This document shows, in pieces, positions 9,017-17,001 of a DNA stretch of 64,000 nucleotides. A program made the position numbers and the translations under genes. Each line of letters begins with the position of its first letter. Positions within the stretch are counted from its first letter, which is position 1. The notes below the pieces were generated by a model. It was not told where the DNA came from. It did not search any database and saw nothing but the letters and a program-made list of their open reading frames with translations. The stretch covers positions 248,001 to 312,000 of the forward strand of contig JAETRD010000001.1 in assembly GCA_021770345.1 (NCBI GenBank), read 5' to 3'. The stretch is from Lachnospiraceae bacterium. GTDB lineage: Bacteria; Bacillota; Clostridia; Lachnospirales; Lachnospiraceae.

Positions 9017-9048
9017 GAACGCAAGAGCCGCAGGCGACTCTTGCGTTC
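9017..9048 (-). promoter_or_regulatory. Hairpin in the leader of the DUF3048 gene
   Basis: A perfect 11-bp inverted repeat (GAACGCAAGAG / CTCTTGCGTTC) with a 10-base loop. It starts a few bases after the predicted transcription start and about 85 bp before the start codon. No T-run follows on the minus strand, so a 5' stabiliser or protein-binding element seems likelier than a terminator. Confidence 0.5.
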
Positions 9049-9054
9049 ACGGGT

Positions 9055-9082
9055 ATTATATCATATCTTCACCCTGTTTCAA
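9055..9082 (-). promoter_or_regulatory. Promoter of the DUF3048 lipoprotein gene
   Basis: On the minus strand TTGAAA (9077-9082), a 16-bp spacer and a perfect TATAAT (9055-9060). Confidence 0.7.
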
Positions 9083-9100
9083 CTTTTTTTTGACAGGAAG

Positions 9101-10240
9101 CTACTTTTTCTTCCACTTCGCGTACAGCGTCTTATTCCCGGTACTTCCCTTTTCTATCTCGGTAATCTTATTCTTGTACTTCGAATCCGTGTACCAGCCC
9201 TGGAAGATATATCCTTTTCTGGTAGGATTTTTCAACTTAATCGTCGACGTTGTAATGTAGTATTTCGTCGGATTCTTGCTGCTGTTCTTCCCTTTGTTCA
9301 GGTTGTAGGTAATCGTGTATTTCGTCTTTGCCCACTTCGCGTACAGCGTTTTGTTTCCGGTACTCCCCTTCTTGATCTCGGTGATCTTATTCTTGTACTT
9401 TGAATCGGTGTACCAGCCTTTGAACGTATAGCCTTTTCTGGCAGGATTTTTCAGCTTGATCGTCGACGTCGTAATGTAGTAGCTCTTCGGGTTTTTGCTG
9501 TTGTTCTTTCCATCATTCAGCTTATAGGTAATCTTGTATTTCGTCTTCTTCCACTGCGCGTACAGCGTGACCGTCTTTCCCGCGCTCGTTGTCAGCTTGG
9601 AACCGTCCGCTTTGTTCGCATACGTTTTTCCCTTTCCGTTTGCCTTTGTGTTCCAGCCCGTAAACGTATAGCCCTTTTTCTTAAAGCCGACGGACGCGAG
9701 CTTCGCACCGCTTCCGTAAGTCACGGTTCTCGTCTTCATGCTGCCGCCCGTGCTGCCGTTTCCGTCAAACTTCACCTTGTAGCTGATCCCTGCCCATTTT
9801 GCATAAAATGTCTTGTCCCCGGTACTTCCCTTCTTGACGGAAGTCGCCTTGTTCTTAAACTTCGCGTCCGTATACCAGCCCTTAAAGGTATAGCCGGAAC
9901 GGGTCGGGTTTTTCAGCGTGATCGTTGAGGTCGTGATGTAATAGCTCGCCGGATTCTTGCTGTTATTCTTTCCGCCGTTCAACTTATAAGTGATCTTGTA
10001 TTTCGTCTTCTTCCACTGTGCGTACAGCGTGACGGTCTTTCCCGCGGTCTTGGTCAGTTTGGAACCGTCCGCCTTATTCGCGCAGTCCTTGCCGCTTCCG
10101 TCCGCTTTTGTGTTCCATCCCGTAAACGTGTAGCCCTTTTTCTTGAATGCGTTGGCCGTAAGCTTCGTGCCGCTTCCGTATATCATGTTCTGGCTCTTCA
10201 TGCTGCCGCTCGTGCTGCCGTTTCCGTTGAACTTCACCTT
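9101..10240 (-). repeat. Five tandem InlB-type repeat units
   Basis: About 200-bp units encode alternating A and B modules in the order A-B-A-B-B. A units carry KKKGYTFTGWNTKA and B units GYTFKGWYTD. Sequence between copies is close to identical at both DNA and protein level, so copy number could change by recombination. Confidence 0.8.
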
Positions 10241-12118
10241 GTAAATCACGCTGATCCCTTTTGAAACGTTGCTGTCAAACTGTCCGTCTTTTACCGCTAC
10301 CGCTTTAATCTCATCATAGGAATACGCCTCAAACGGCCCATAATATTTAAAAGATTTCGTGGCCGCAGGCGACGGCGTCGACCCGTCTAACGTATAATAG
10401 ATCGTTGCTCCCGGAGTCGCGCATTCCATCTTAACTTTGAACTCATAATCGATAAAATCAACGTCAACCGTCGGCTGTGCTACCCTTGCACTGATCGTGG
10501 GCCAGGCTCCGACTGCCTTATCGGAAGAACCTGTATCAAGCGTACACGGGGGAAGATATCCATCCCAAAGGCTCTCCTCCGCATGGCTGGCCGCATTCCC
10601 GGGGCTGTCTGAATCATAATAGTTATCGCTGCGCCCATAATACGCATAGTAAACTTTATCCTTGCCGCCGTCGTTCCAGGTCACATCGACATTGTACCAG
10701 GAATCGCTGATGCGGACTTTATTCCACTCATGATTGTAGCTGGTCACCGCGACACAGTCAATTCCCATGCCGTTGCAGAGCATCTCAAGCGCCTGTGCGT
10801 AGCCTGCACAGACCGTCAGATCCGTACAGAACACGCTGTACGCCGACTGTGTATATAACGTGTCCTCCGCCTTGTTCTGTTCTTCTGCAGGAAGGTCAAT
10901 AAAATCGTAATTGTAATCCACATTCAGTGCCACCGAATCGTGAAGTGATTTCAACTTTTCCGCATCCGAACCGTACCTGCTTGCCGCCGCCGTCCATGCG
11001 TCGACCGTGCTTTTCACACGCGCCGTAGCCGCCGTTCTGTCGGCCCCCTTTGCGAAAGCAGGATAGATCCCCAGCGCAAGGAAACTGAAATTTCCGCTCG
11101 ATGACCTCCATGCACTCGTATTCAGGAAATAGTACTGGGGATTGGAAATGCGGAACATCCGCGCCACCTCATAGGCCTCATCCCAGCTTAAAATTCCGGT
11201 AATCACATAATCCGTCGTGTAATGGGTATCCCCTTGATAGGTAAAACCTTCAATATTCTCCGTGCCGGTCAGGTAGGACAGACAAATCTCGTCGAGCGCG
11301 TCCCAGATCTCCTGCTCTTCCTCGGAAAGCTGATTGTAAAAATAGTTTGTGGAATACTTATCCCACTGCGAATGATATGCAGCGGAACCGCGGATGGAAT
11401 ATTCCGAAGCGTCATCCCTCTCATAAATCCGGTCCGCCGGTACCTCCCCTGCCTGCCGGACCTGCATCGAAAGCAGGCCTGCCGGAAGATTGTCGGGATC
11501 ATACAGATTCTCTTCCTCCTCGGTCTCCTCCGTTTCTTCGGTTTCCTCGGTCTCCTCCGTTTCTTCGGTTTCCTCGGTCTCCTCTGTCGTCTCAGTTTCT
11601 TCGGTTTCCTCGGTCTCTTCCGTCTCCTCGGTTCCTTCCGTGTTCTCCGTCGGCTCCGTTATTTCCGTTGTCTCGGTCTCCTCCGTTCCCTCCGTGTTCT
11701 CCGTCGGCTCCAAAACCTCGGTCTCCTCGGTTCCTTCCGTCGCCTCGGTCTCCTCCGTGTTCTCCGTCGGCTCCGTTATTTCCGTTGTCCCGGTCTCCTC
11801 CGTTCCCTCCGTGTTCTCCGTATTCTCCGTCGCGGCGCCCGGTTCGGTGCTTCCGGTCTCATCCGTATCTTCCGTATTTTCCGTTGTCACATCAGACTCG
11901 GTATTTCCGGCCTTATCCACTGTTTCACCGGTTTCCGTCTCTCCCGCCGCAGTGCCGTCTCCCGGTTCCTCTGTCGGTTCCGCTTCGCTGCTCTCCGATG
12001 TGACGGCCGCCGACTGTGCCGCTTCCGCCGCAGCGGCAGTCACTGCCCCGACATCACAGAAAATCGTGCTTATCGTGACCATCACCGCCATGGCCAATGC
12101 TATGTATCTGTTTTTCAT
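9101..12118 (-). CDS. Secreted transglutaminase-like protein with InlB-type repeats
   Basis: A 1005-aa exported protein. Residues 1-30 are a signal peptide. Residues about 45-203 are an acidic Thr-Glu-rich repeat region. A transglutaminase-like domain follows, with a plausible catalytic triad: Cys in TVCAGYAQALEM (about 436), His in YNHEWN and Asp in NVDVTWND. A chitobiase-C-like beta domain (YYTLDGSTPSP) precedes five Listeria-Bacteroides (InlB B / Flg_new) repeats from about residue 627 to the end, each closing in YAQW or YAKW. There is no LPxTG anchor. Likely a surface or matrix protein that modifies or crosslinks peptides or wall material. GGGGAGG precedes the ATG. Substrate unknown. Confidence 0.85.
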   Translation of the reverse strand: MKNRYIALAMAVMVTISTIFCDVGAVTAAAAEAAQSAAVTSESSEAEPTEEPGDGTAAGETETGETVDKAGNTESDVTTENTEDTDETGSTEPGAATENTENTEGTEETGTTEITEPTENTEETEATEGTEETEVLEPTENTEGTEETETTEITEPTENTEGTEETEETEETEETETTEETEETEETEETEETEETEETEEEENLYDPDNLPAGLLSMQVRQAGEVPADRIYERDDASEYSIRGSAAYHSQWDKYSTNYFYNQLSEEEQEIWDALDEICLSYLTGTENIEGFTYQGDTHYTTDYVITGILSWDEAYEVARMFRISNPQYYFLNTSAWRSSSGNFSFLALGIYPAFAKGADRTAATARVKSTVDAWTAAASRYGSDAEKLKSLHDSVALNVDYNYDFIDLPAEEQNKAEDTLYTQSAYSVFCTDLTVCAGYAQALEMLCNGMGIDCVAVTSYNHEWNKVRISDSWYNVDVTWNDGGKDKVYYAYYGRSDNYYDSDSPGNAASHAEESLWDGYLPPCTLDTGSSDKAVGAWPTISARVAQPTVDVDFIDYEFKVKMECATPGATIYYTLDGSTPSPAATKSFKYYGPFEAYSYDEIKAVAVKDGQFDSNVSKGISVIYKVKFNGNGSTSGSMKSQNMIYGSGTKLTANAFKKKGYTFTGWNTKADGSGKDCANKADGSKLTKTAGKTVTLYAQWKKTKYKITYKLNGGKNNSKNPASYYITTSTITLKNPTRSGYTFKGWYTDAKFKNKATSVKKGSTGDKTFYAKWAGISYKVKFDGNGSTGGSMKTRTVTYGSGAKLASVGFKKKGYTFTGWNTKANGKGKTYANKADGSKLTTSAGKTVTLYAQWKKTKYKITYKLNDGKNNSKNPKSYYITTSTIKLKNPARKGYTFKGWYTDSKYKNKITEIKKGSTGNKTLYAKWAKTKYTITYNLNKGKNSSKNPTKYYITTSTIKLKNPTRKGYIFQGWYTDSKYKNKITEIEKGSTGNKTLYAKWKKK
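11510..11986 (-). repeat. Thr-Glu-rich coding repeat (TEE/TEN type)
   Basis: Degenerate tandem 9-bp units code for runs such as TEETEETEE and TEPTENTEG just after the signal peptide. It is a low-complexity, acidic stalk; a similar region occurs in the leucine-rich protein at 14204-16975. Confidence 0.8.
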
Positions 12119-12179
12119 CTGACCTGCCTCCCCTGTCCGTTTCTTTTTATGCGCCTGCTACAAGGCACCCGATATGTTT

Positions 12180-12208
12180 ATTTTACCACTTTCGGAGAAA
12201 TCTGTCAT
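12180..12208 (-). promoter_or_regulatory. Promoter of the transglutaminase/InlB gene
   Basis: On the minus strand ATGACA (12203-12208), a 17-bp spacer and TAAAAT (12180-12185), about 60 bp before the start codon. Confidence 0.55.
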
Positions 12209-12241
12209 CCGCGTTTTGTGCCGCAAGGCCGCTATTTTCAC

Positions 12242-12273
12242 AAAAAAAAGAGAAAGAGCGCAGGCTCTCTCCC
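12242..12273 (-). terminator. Intrinsic terminator of the ATPase/TOPRIM operon
   Basis: On the minus strand a 10-bp stem (GGGAGAGAGC / GCTCTTTCTC, two wobbles) with a CTGC loop is followed by eight T. It lies about 110 bp past the stop of the TOPRIM-like gene, a classic rho-independent terminator. Confidence 0.8.
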
Positions 12274-12384
12274 TTTTGCGTAACAGCGGAACCAGCATGC
12301 CAGGTCTCCCCGCCGACGCACTACAAGCATAATACAATATCCCGGCTTTCGCAAGAGAAAAATGGAAAAATGTCATTTTTTATG

Positions 12385-12921
12385 TCATTGGAACGAAAAA
12401 TGCCCCTTATCACCCCCGCACTTTATCTTATAGGCTTCATTTCGAATATCGTCATAACAGGTTCCCGGGCTCCTGCTCCAAAAGCTGTCAAAGTCAAATC
12501 TTTTGCTTTCGAGCTTCTGTTTCAGATTGCTCTCCCTGAGCAGATCTCTTTTAAAATCCCCGTTTGTCCTGCTGTTTGTCAGTTCCTTAATCTGTCTGAT
12601 CGCGCAGCTATATAGCAGCTCCTCCTCAAGATTTCTCACCTGAGGTACGCATATCACCGACCTGACGGCCTCACAGTGATTCAAAATCCGGATATTTTCC
12701 CGCAGAACCGTCTCATTTCCCGTATCCGTATCAAACACGAGAACAACATTCGTCCCGTATCTCAGGTTCATCAGACGCGCGTTTGTAAATTTCTTCTCAA
12801 CGACATTAAAACATGAGATTTTTCCCGGAATAATCAGCTGCATGTCTGTCTTTAGCACCTTTATTATTTTTTCTTCGTCTTCCCCTTCGACGAAATACTG
12901 ATAATATTCATCCTGCCTCAT
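12385..12921 (-). CDS. TOPRIM-like (RloB/DUF4435-type) protein, putative nuclease
   Basis: A 178-aa protein. It has TOPRIM-style acidic motifs: an early glutamate in YFVEGEDEEKIIKVL (about residue 12) and a DxD in VLVFDTDTGN (about 60-69). A later RNLEEELL adds an acidic patch. Small TOPRIM proteins next to AAA ATPases are known in OLD-like, AbiL (RloB) and PARIS (AriB) defence pairs. It starts 16 bp after the ATPase gene on the same strand and shares its promoter and terminator. By analogy it may be the toxic nuclease and the ATPase the sensor; this is inference, and the exact family is not certain. Confidence 0.6.
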   Translation of the reverse strand: MRQDEYYQYFVEGEDEEKIIKVLKTDMQLIIPGKISCFNVVEKKFTNARLMNLRYGTNVVLVFDTDTGNETVLRENIRILNHCEAVRSVICVPQVRNLEEELLYSCAIRQIKELTNSRTNGDFKRDLLRESNLKQKLESKRFDFDSFWSRSPGTCYDDIRNEAYKIKCGGDKGHFSFQ

Positions 12922-12937
12922 CGGTATCTCCCGCCTC

Positions 12938-14053
12938 TCACAGCTCCAAGATCTCGTATATCCTATCCGTCGCCGGCGCCACGGAAAACAGATCGTTTTC
13001 GACCGCCCGTTTCAGAGAATCCGTACTTCGTTTCAACAGGCTCGACGCACTGACACACGCGATCGGCATCTCTTCATTATTTACGTCCTTTCGAAGAAAA
13101 ACGAAGGAATGTTTCGGCAGCGGCATGTCTAAAATATCCGTATTGTGCGTTGTAAAAAACAGCTGGTTGTTCTCTCCGAGCGCTTCGATCATAACCGCCA
13201 GAAACGCCTTTTCAATCTCGCTGTGTATATATGAAAACTTTTCATCACAGTAATAAAACCGGTATTCCTCCTCAACGATAGAGGCCACCATCTCAGCCAC
13301 ATCGATTCCTGCTTTTGTCCCGCTTGACAACAGATCCGTGTCGACCTTTTTGCCGCTCTGAATGATCACCGAATCACTTTTTGTCTCTATCACATAGGCC
13401 TCTTTGACCGACTCTATCTTACTCACACGCAGAACAGACGGGTCAAGCGCCCTCAACACGCATTCCAGAATTTTCAGGTATCTCTGTTCGTTCTCGGACG
13501 TGTAGAACCCGTACTGCAATTCGTCATTCGGATATTTAAACAGCCATGACAGGCCGTCTACCTTCTCAAGCTCCTCGATATAACTGCCTTTTTTCTCCGG
13601 CTCCCTCTGCGCAAGCCGGCTTATGCAGGTCTCATAGCTGTCTCTCTTTAAGATATTTACCGACCGCACCTGCACGTCAATATCCGAAACGGAATACTTT
13701 TCTCCCTGCAGAGGTCTGACCGTCGTCTCAACCCGGTACAGCGTATCCTCCTCGCCCACAAAATCAATCGAGAAAAACGCCTCTTTTGTTTTGTCACAAA
13801 TCCCGCTCGTTAATCGTTCATGCTCCTTTTTGTCCATAAAATTAAAAATCTTCATAAGCATCTTGCCAAAGGATGTCTTTCCGGTCGCATTCGCCCCCAT
13901 CAGAATCATCACCTTTTTATAGCGAAAATTCGGGTATCCTGTCAAAAATTCGTTTTCGATACAGGAGTCCGCAATCCTCTTCGGATATGACATGTTTATG
14001 TGAAAGTTTCTAAATGCGAAAAAGTTGTCCAACCGTACGTCCATTACAATCAT
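12938..14053 (-). CDS. AAA_15/21-type ATPase, partner of TOPRIM gene
   Basis: A 371-aa ABC-like ATPase (OLD/RloA/AriA style). It starts MIVMDVRLDNFFAFRNF, typical of SMC-like ATPases. Walker A is MGANATGKTS (about residue 68). Late motifs are YRFYYCDEKFSYIHSEIEKAF (Walker B region, with the catalytic acid in DE) and QLFFTTHNTDIL (switch His). I chose the ATG at 14053 because GGGAGGA lies 8 bp upstream and the protein begins in the family style; an upstream in-frame start adds 25 unlikely residues. Its promoter is at 14108-14136. With the following TOPRIM-like gene it forms a probable two-gene anti-phage or abortive-infection unit. Confidence 0.75.
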   Translation of the reverse strand: MIVMDVRLDNFFAFRNFHINMSYPKRIADSCIENEFLTGYPNFRYKKVMILMGANATGKTSFGKMLMKIFNFMDKKEHERLTSGICDKTKEAFFSIDFVGEEDTLYRVETTVRPLQGEKYSVSDIDVQVRSVNILKRDSYETCISRLAQREPEKKGSYIEELEKVDGLSWLFKYPNDELQYGFYTSENEQRYLKILECVLRALDPSVLRVSKIESVKEAYVIETKSDSVIIQSGKKVDTDLLSSGTKAGIDVAEMVASIVEEEYRFYYCDEKFSYIHSEIEKAFLAVMIEALGENNQLFFTTHNTDILDMPLPKHSFVFLRKDVNNEEMPIACVSASSLLKRSTDSLKRAVENDLFSVAPATDRIYEILEL

Positions 14054-14107
14054 TTGCTTTATCCTCCCGCATATATTTTCGTTATTCACGAAGTAATCCC
14101 CTCCTGT

Positions 14108-14136
14108 ATCATACTTTATGCCCGGCAAAAAATCAA
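14108..14136 (-). promoter_or_regulatory. Promoter of the ATPase/TOPRIM pair
   Basis: On the minus strand TTGATT (14131-14136), a 17-bp spacer and TATGAT (14108-14113), about 55 bp before the chosen start. Confidence 0.6.
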
Positions 14137-14203
14137 TGGTCCGGCGTGAAATAACTGTAGGGGATTTCCTCTCAGAAATTTGTCACATGCACACTATTTG
14201 CAG

Positions 14204-16975
14204 TTACTTTTTTACTTTTACCGTCTTTGTCTTACTCCATGAGCCGCGGAAGGTCCCGTCCGCCGTCTTTTTGTAGGCGCGAATCCGCACATAGTAGGTC
14301 TTACCGCCTTTTAAGCCGTTTAAAGTTGCCTTTACCGTGCTGTTTTTTTTGATTATTTTTTGTTTTACCCCCTTCTTAAAACTCTTATCTGTAGAGTAGA
14401 GGATTTCATATCCGTCCACGGCTTTGTCCCGTTTCCATATCAGAACCGCCTTTTTCGACTTCTTACTTGTCAGCGCCGACACGCTTACCTTTCTCGGGAC
14501 GATTTTGTAGGTCAGCTCTATCTTTCCCTTGTATCTGCCCTTGCCCCTGATCACTGCCGTGGCGATTCCCGGCTTTATATTGTTTCTGTATGCAACCGTA
14601 TAATCGGTACTTCTCACCATCCCGTCCGCGGCACAGACTTTCGCTTTTACCGCCTTTCCGGTATAAGTGCAGGTATCGTCGGCCAGCTCCCACACCAGAT
14701 TCCGTATCTCGCTCGCCGCGCCCGGATTCTCAAATTTAATCGAAAATCTGACAAAATATCCCCGGTTGATATCGTACTCATAACTTATCGTATTCGTCGT
14801 AAAATCCGTCAGCGTCATCACTGGCCCCGTCCCGTAGCTGCTCCTGTCGCAGCCCGCCCAGTTTATCGCCCGCGACAGTTCAAAGCCCGGCAGTGTCCGC
14901 ATATCAAGCACCGTTCCGTTCTTTATCGTATAGCAGTTCCCCTCATAGCCGATCTGTGAAAGCTTTTTGTTTTTCCTGATGTCAAGGCGGTACAGCCGGT
15001 TTCTGTTGCACTGCAGCAACTCCAGTTTTGTACATTTTGAGATATCCAGCGTCTCAAGAAGGTTATCGGCACACTGCAGTTTTTTGAGGGATTTATTTCC
15101 CGCGACATTCAGAACGGAAAGCCGGTTATTCGCACAGTCCAACCATTCGAGTTTTTTGAGTTTCGAGACATTTAACTCCGTCAGCTGATTATTCCTGCAC
15201 CACAGATATTCCAGCGATTCCGCGCCGGAAAACTTCAGATCCGTTATCCGGTTATTCCTGCAGTTCAATCTCAGCAGCTTTTTGCAGCCCCTGACATCAA
15301 GTCCGGTCACATTGCTGTCATAGCAGTACAACACTTTTAAGTTCGCACAGTTTTTCGCAGCCAGCGTCATAGGCGCCCGATTGTTGTCGCAGTAGATCTC
15401 TCTTATCGCCGGGCACTCCCGCACGTCCAGACGGTCCAGCTGATTTCTGCCGCAGTTTAGAGTTTCTAATCCCGCACACCCGAATAATCGAAGTTTTGCT
15501 ATCTGATTGTCGCTGCATTGGAGATTTTCTAATTTTGCACAGTTTCTGACAACCAGTTCCGTCACCTGACCGCTCCCCAGAATCAGACGCTTCAGCGAAC
15601 CGCAGTCAATGACGGAAAGCGTTTTGAGTCCTGCGCCGGCACTCTTGTTTCCGCCTCCGCAATACACGGTCTGCAGCTGCGGCATATTTTTGATATCCAG
15701 CCCCGTAAGCTTATCATTCGACTTACAATTTAACACCTTAAGACGCGTCAGAGGCTGCAGATTCAAGCGCTCAATCTTTGTGTTATTGCAATACAGCTCC
15801 TCCAGCGCCGCGCAGCCATCTGTCTGCAGCGACGTCAGCCTCGCGTTATTGCCGCAGTTTAGCACCCGCAGTTTTGTGCAGAACCCCACATCCATGCGCT
15901 CCAGCTTATTGATGCTCACATCGATATTTACCAGCGACACGCAGCCGCTCAGATCGAGATTTGACAGCGAATTGTCCGCAGCCACAAGCACCTGCAGCGA
16001 CGCGAGATCGCTCACCGCTATTTTCCGCAGGCCGCTGCTGCTGCACGCCAGCGTTTCAAGCTGGCTGCACCCGCGCACGTCAAGCATCGACAACCGGTTA
16101 TATGCGCAGTCAAGTTTTCGCAGTGAACTGAAAAATTCCACTCCCTCCAGCGATTTTATCTTCTGATCGTCGCTCCACTTGCGCGCATTCACATTGATTT
16201 CCGTGACTCTCGCCAGTTCCTCCGCGCCAAGAACCCCGTCGTTGTCCAGATCAAACCGAAGCACATACGCCCGGAAATTGTCATCCGGGAAATTCATTTC
16301 GTCCACCGAAACACCGGCCTGCACAGCGCCTTTTAAATCGATTTTCCCCTCGATCTTTTTCTTCTTATCCCGCTGCGGGCGCGCGGACTCCTCATCCGCC
16401 CCGGATTCCTCCGTCTCTTCGGCCGCCTCTGTTTCTTCCGTTTCTTCGGTGTCTTCTGTCGCTTCCGTATCCTCTGTCATCTCAGTTTCTTCCGGCTCTT
16501 CGGTACCCTCCGGCGGTTCTGCGTCTTCCGTTTCCTCTGTCGGCTCAGTGTCTTCCACTTCCTCCGTCGGCCCGGTGTCTTCCGTCGGCTCCGTATTCTC
16601 CGTCGGCTCGACCGCTTCCGTTTCTTCGGGTTTCTCCGGCAATTCGGTACCTTCCGCGTCCCCCGGCTGTTCCGTCGATTCCGGTTCCGCCACTTCCCCG
16701 GCGTCTTCCGTGCCTTCCGCTTTCTCCGTATCTTCCGGTTCCTCCGTCGGCCCGGCATCTTCCGTACCTTCCGTCGGTTCCGAATCAACGGCCGGCCCGG
16801 AGTCGGCCGGCCGAATCCCCTCTTCGGATACCGCGCCACCCTCCGTCCGCACAATTTCTCCCGGCGGATTTGACGCCGCACCCGCATATGCCGCAAGCGG
16901 CTCCGGGAGAACCAGCGCCGCACATACAAGCAGCACAATTCCCGTCCGCATGTTCCGTATATTCCTCTTCCTCAA
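14204..16975 (-). CDS. Secreted leucine-rich-repeat surface protein
   Basis: A 923-aa exported protein. A signal peptide ends near residue 30. Residues about 48-190 are a Glu/Thr-rich low-complexity stalk. Residue about 240 has an EF-hand/dockerin-like calcium loop (FDLDNDGVLGAEEL). Residues about 268-690 are some 20 leucine-rich repeats with a Cys or Asn at regular places (for example LEYLWCRNNQLTELNV). The C-terminal 90 residues are fibronectin-III-like (DGYEILYSTD, YYVRIRAYK). There is no sortase motif. The start is TTG at 16975 (GAGGA just upstream) or ATG at 16951; TTG gives the more basic signal peptide. It lies 26 bp after the metallo-beta-lactamase gene, so they form an operon. Likely adhesion or binding role. 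Confidence 0.8.
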   Translation of the reverse strand: MRKRNIRNMRTGIVLLVCAALVLPEPLAAYAGAASNPPGEIVRTEGGAVSEEGIRPADSGPAVDSEPTEGTEDAGPTEEPEDTEKAEGTEDAGEVAEPESTEQPGDAEGTELPEKPEETEAVEPTENTEPTEDTGPTEEVEDTEPTEETEDAEPPEGTEEPEETEMTEDTEATEDTEETEETEAAEETEESGADEESARPQRDKKKKIEGKIDLKGAVQAGVSVDEMNFPDDNFRAYVLRFDLDNDGVLGAEELARVTEINVNARKWSDDQKIKSLEGVEFFSSLRKLDCAYNRLSMLDVRGCSQLETLACSSSGLRKIAVSDLASLQVLVAADNSLSNLDLSGCVSLVNIDVSINKLERMDVGFCTKLRVLNCGNNARLTSLQTDGCAALEELYCNNTKIERLNLQPLTRLKVLNCKSNDKLTGLDIKNMPQLQTVYCGGGNKSAGAGLKTLSVIDCGSLKRLILGSGQVTELVVRNCAKLENLQCSDNQIAKLRLFGCAGLETLNCGRNQLDRLDVRECPAIREIYCDNNRAPMTLAAKNCANLKVLYCYDSNVTGLDVRGCKKLLRLNCRNNRITDLKFSGAESLEYLWCRNNQLTELNVSKLKKLEWLDCANNRLSVLNVAGNKSLKKLQCADNLLETLDISKCTKLELLQCNRNRLYRLDIRKNKKLSQIGYEGNCYTIKNGTVLDMRTLPGFELSRAINWAGCDRSSYGTGPVMTLTDFTTNTISYEYDINRGYFVRFSIKFENPGAASEIRNLVWELADDTCTYTGKAVKAKVCAADGMVRSTDYTVAYRNNIKPGIATAVIRGKGRYKGKIELTYKIVPRKVSVSALTSKKSKKAVLIWKRDKAVDGYEILYSTDKSFKKGVKQKIIKKNSTVKATLNGLKGGKTYYVRIRAYKKTADGTFRGSWSKTKTVKVKK
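16400..16830 (-). repeat. Glu/Thr/Pro-rich coding repeat of the LRR protein
   Basis: Short degenerate units code for runs such as EPTENTEPTEDTGP and TEDTEATEDTEE between the signal peptide and the leucine-rich repeats. Composition and unit length resemble the stalk at 11510-11986. Confidence 0.75.
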
Positions 16976-17001
16976 GCTTCCTCACCTACCCGCTTTCACT
17001 G

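Noticed and set aside
7805..9403. A 532-codon plus-strand frame opposite the DUF3048 gene
   Set aside because: It is the mirror of a well-supported lipoprotein gene, has no recognisable domains and no ribosome site.
9101..10240. Regular DNA repeats as a CRISPR array
   Set aside because: The units are about 200 bp and code for InlB-type protein repeats in an open frame.
11222..12283. Long plus-strand frames rich in Ser-Val or Arg-Leu opposite the transglutaminase gene
   Set aside because: They come from the Thr-Glu repeat read backwards; codon repeats keep both strands open.
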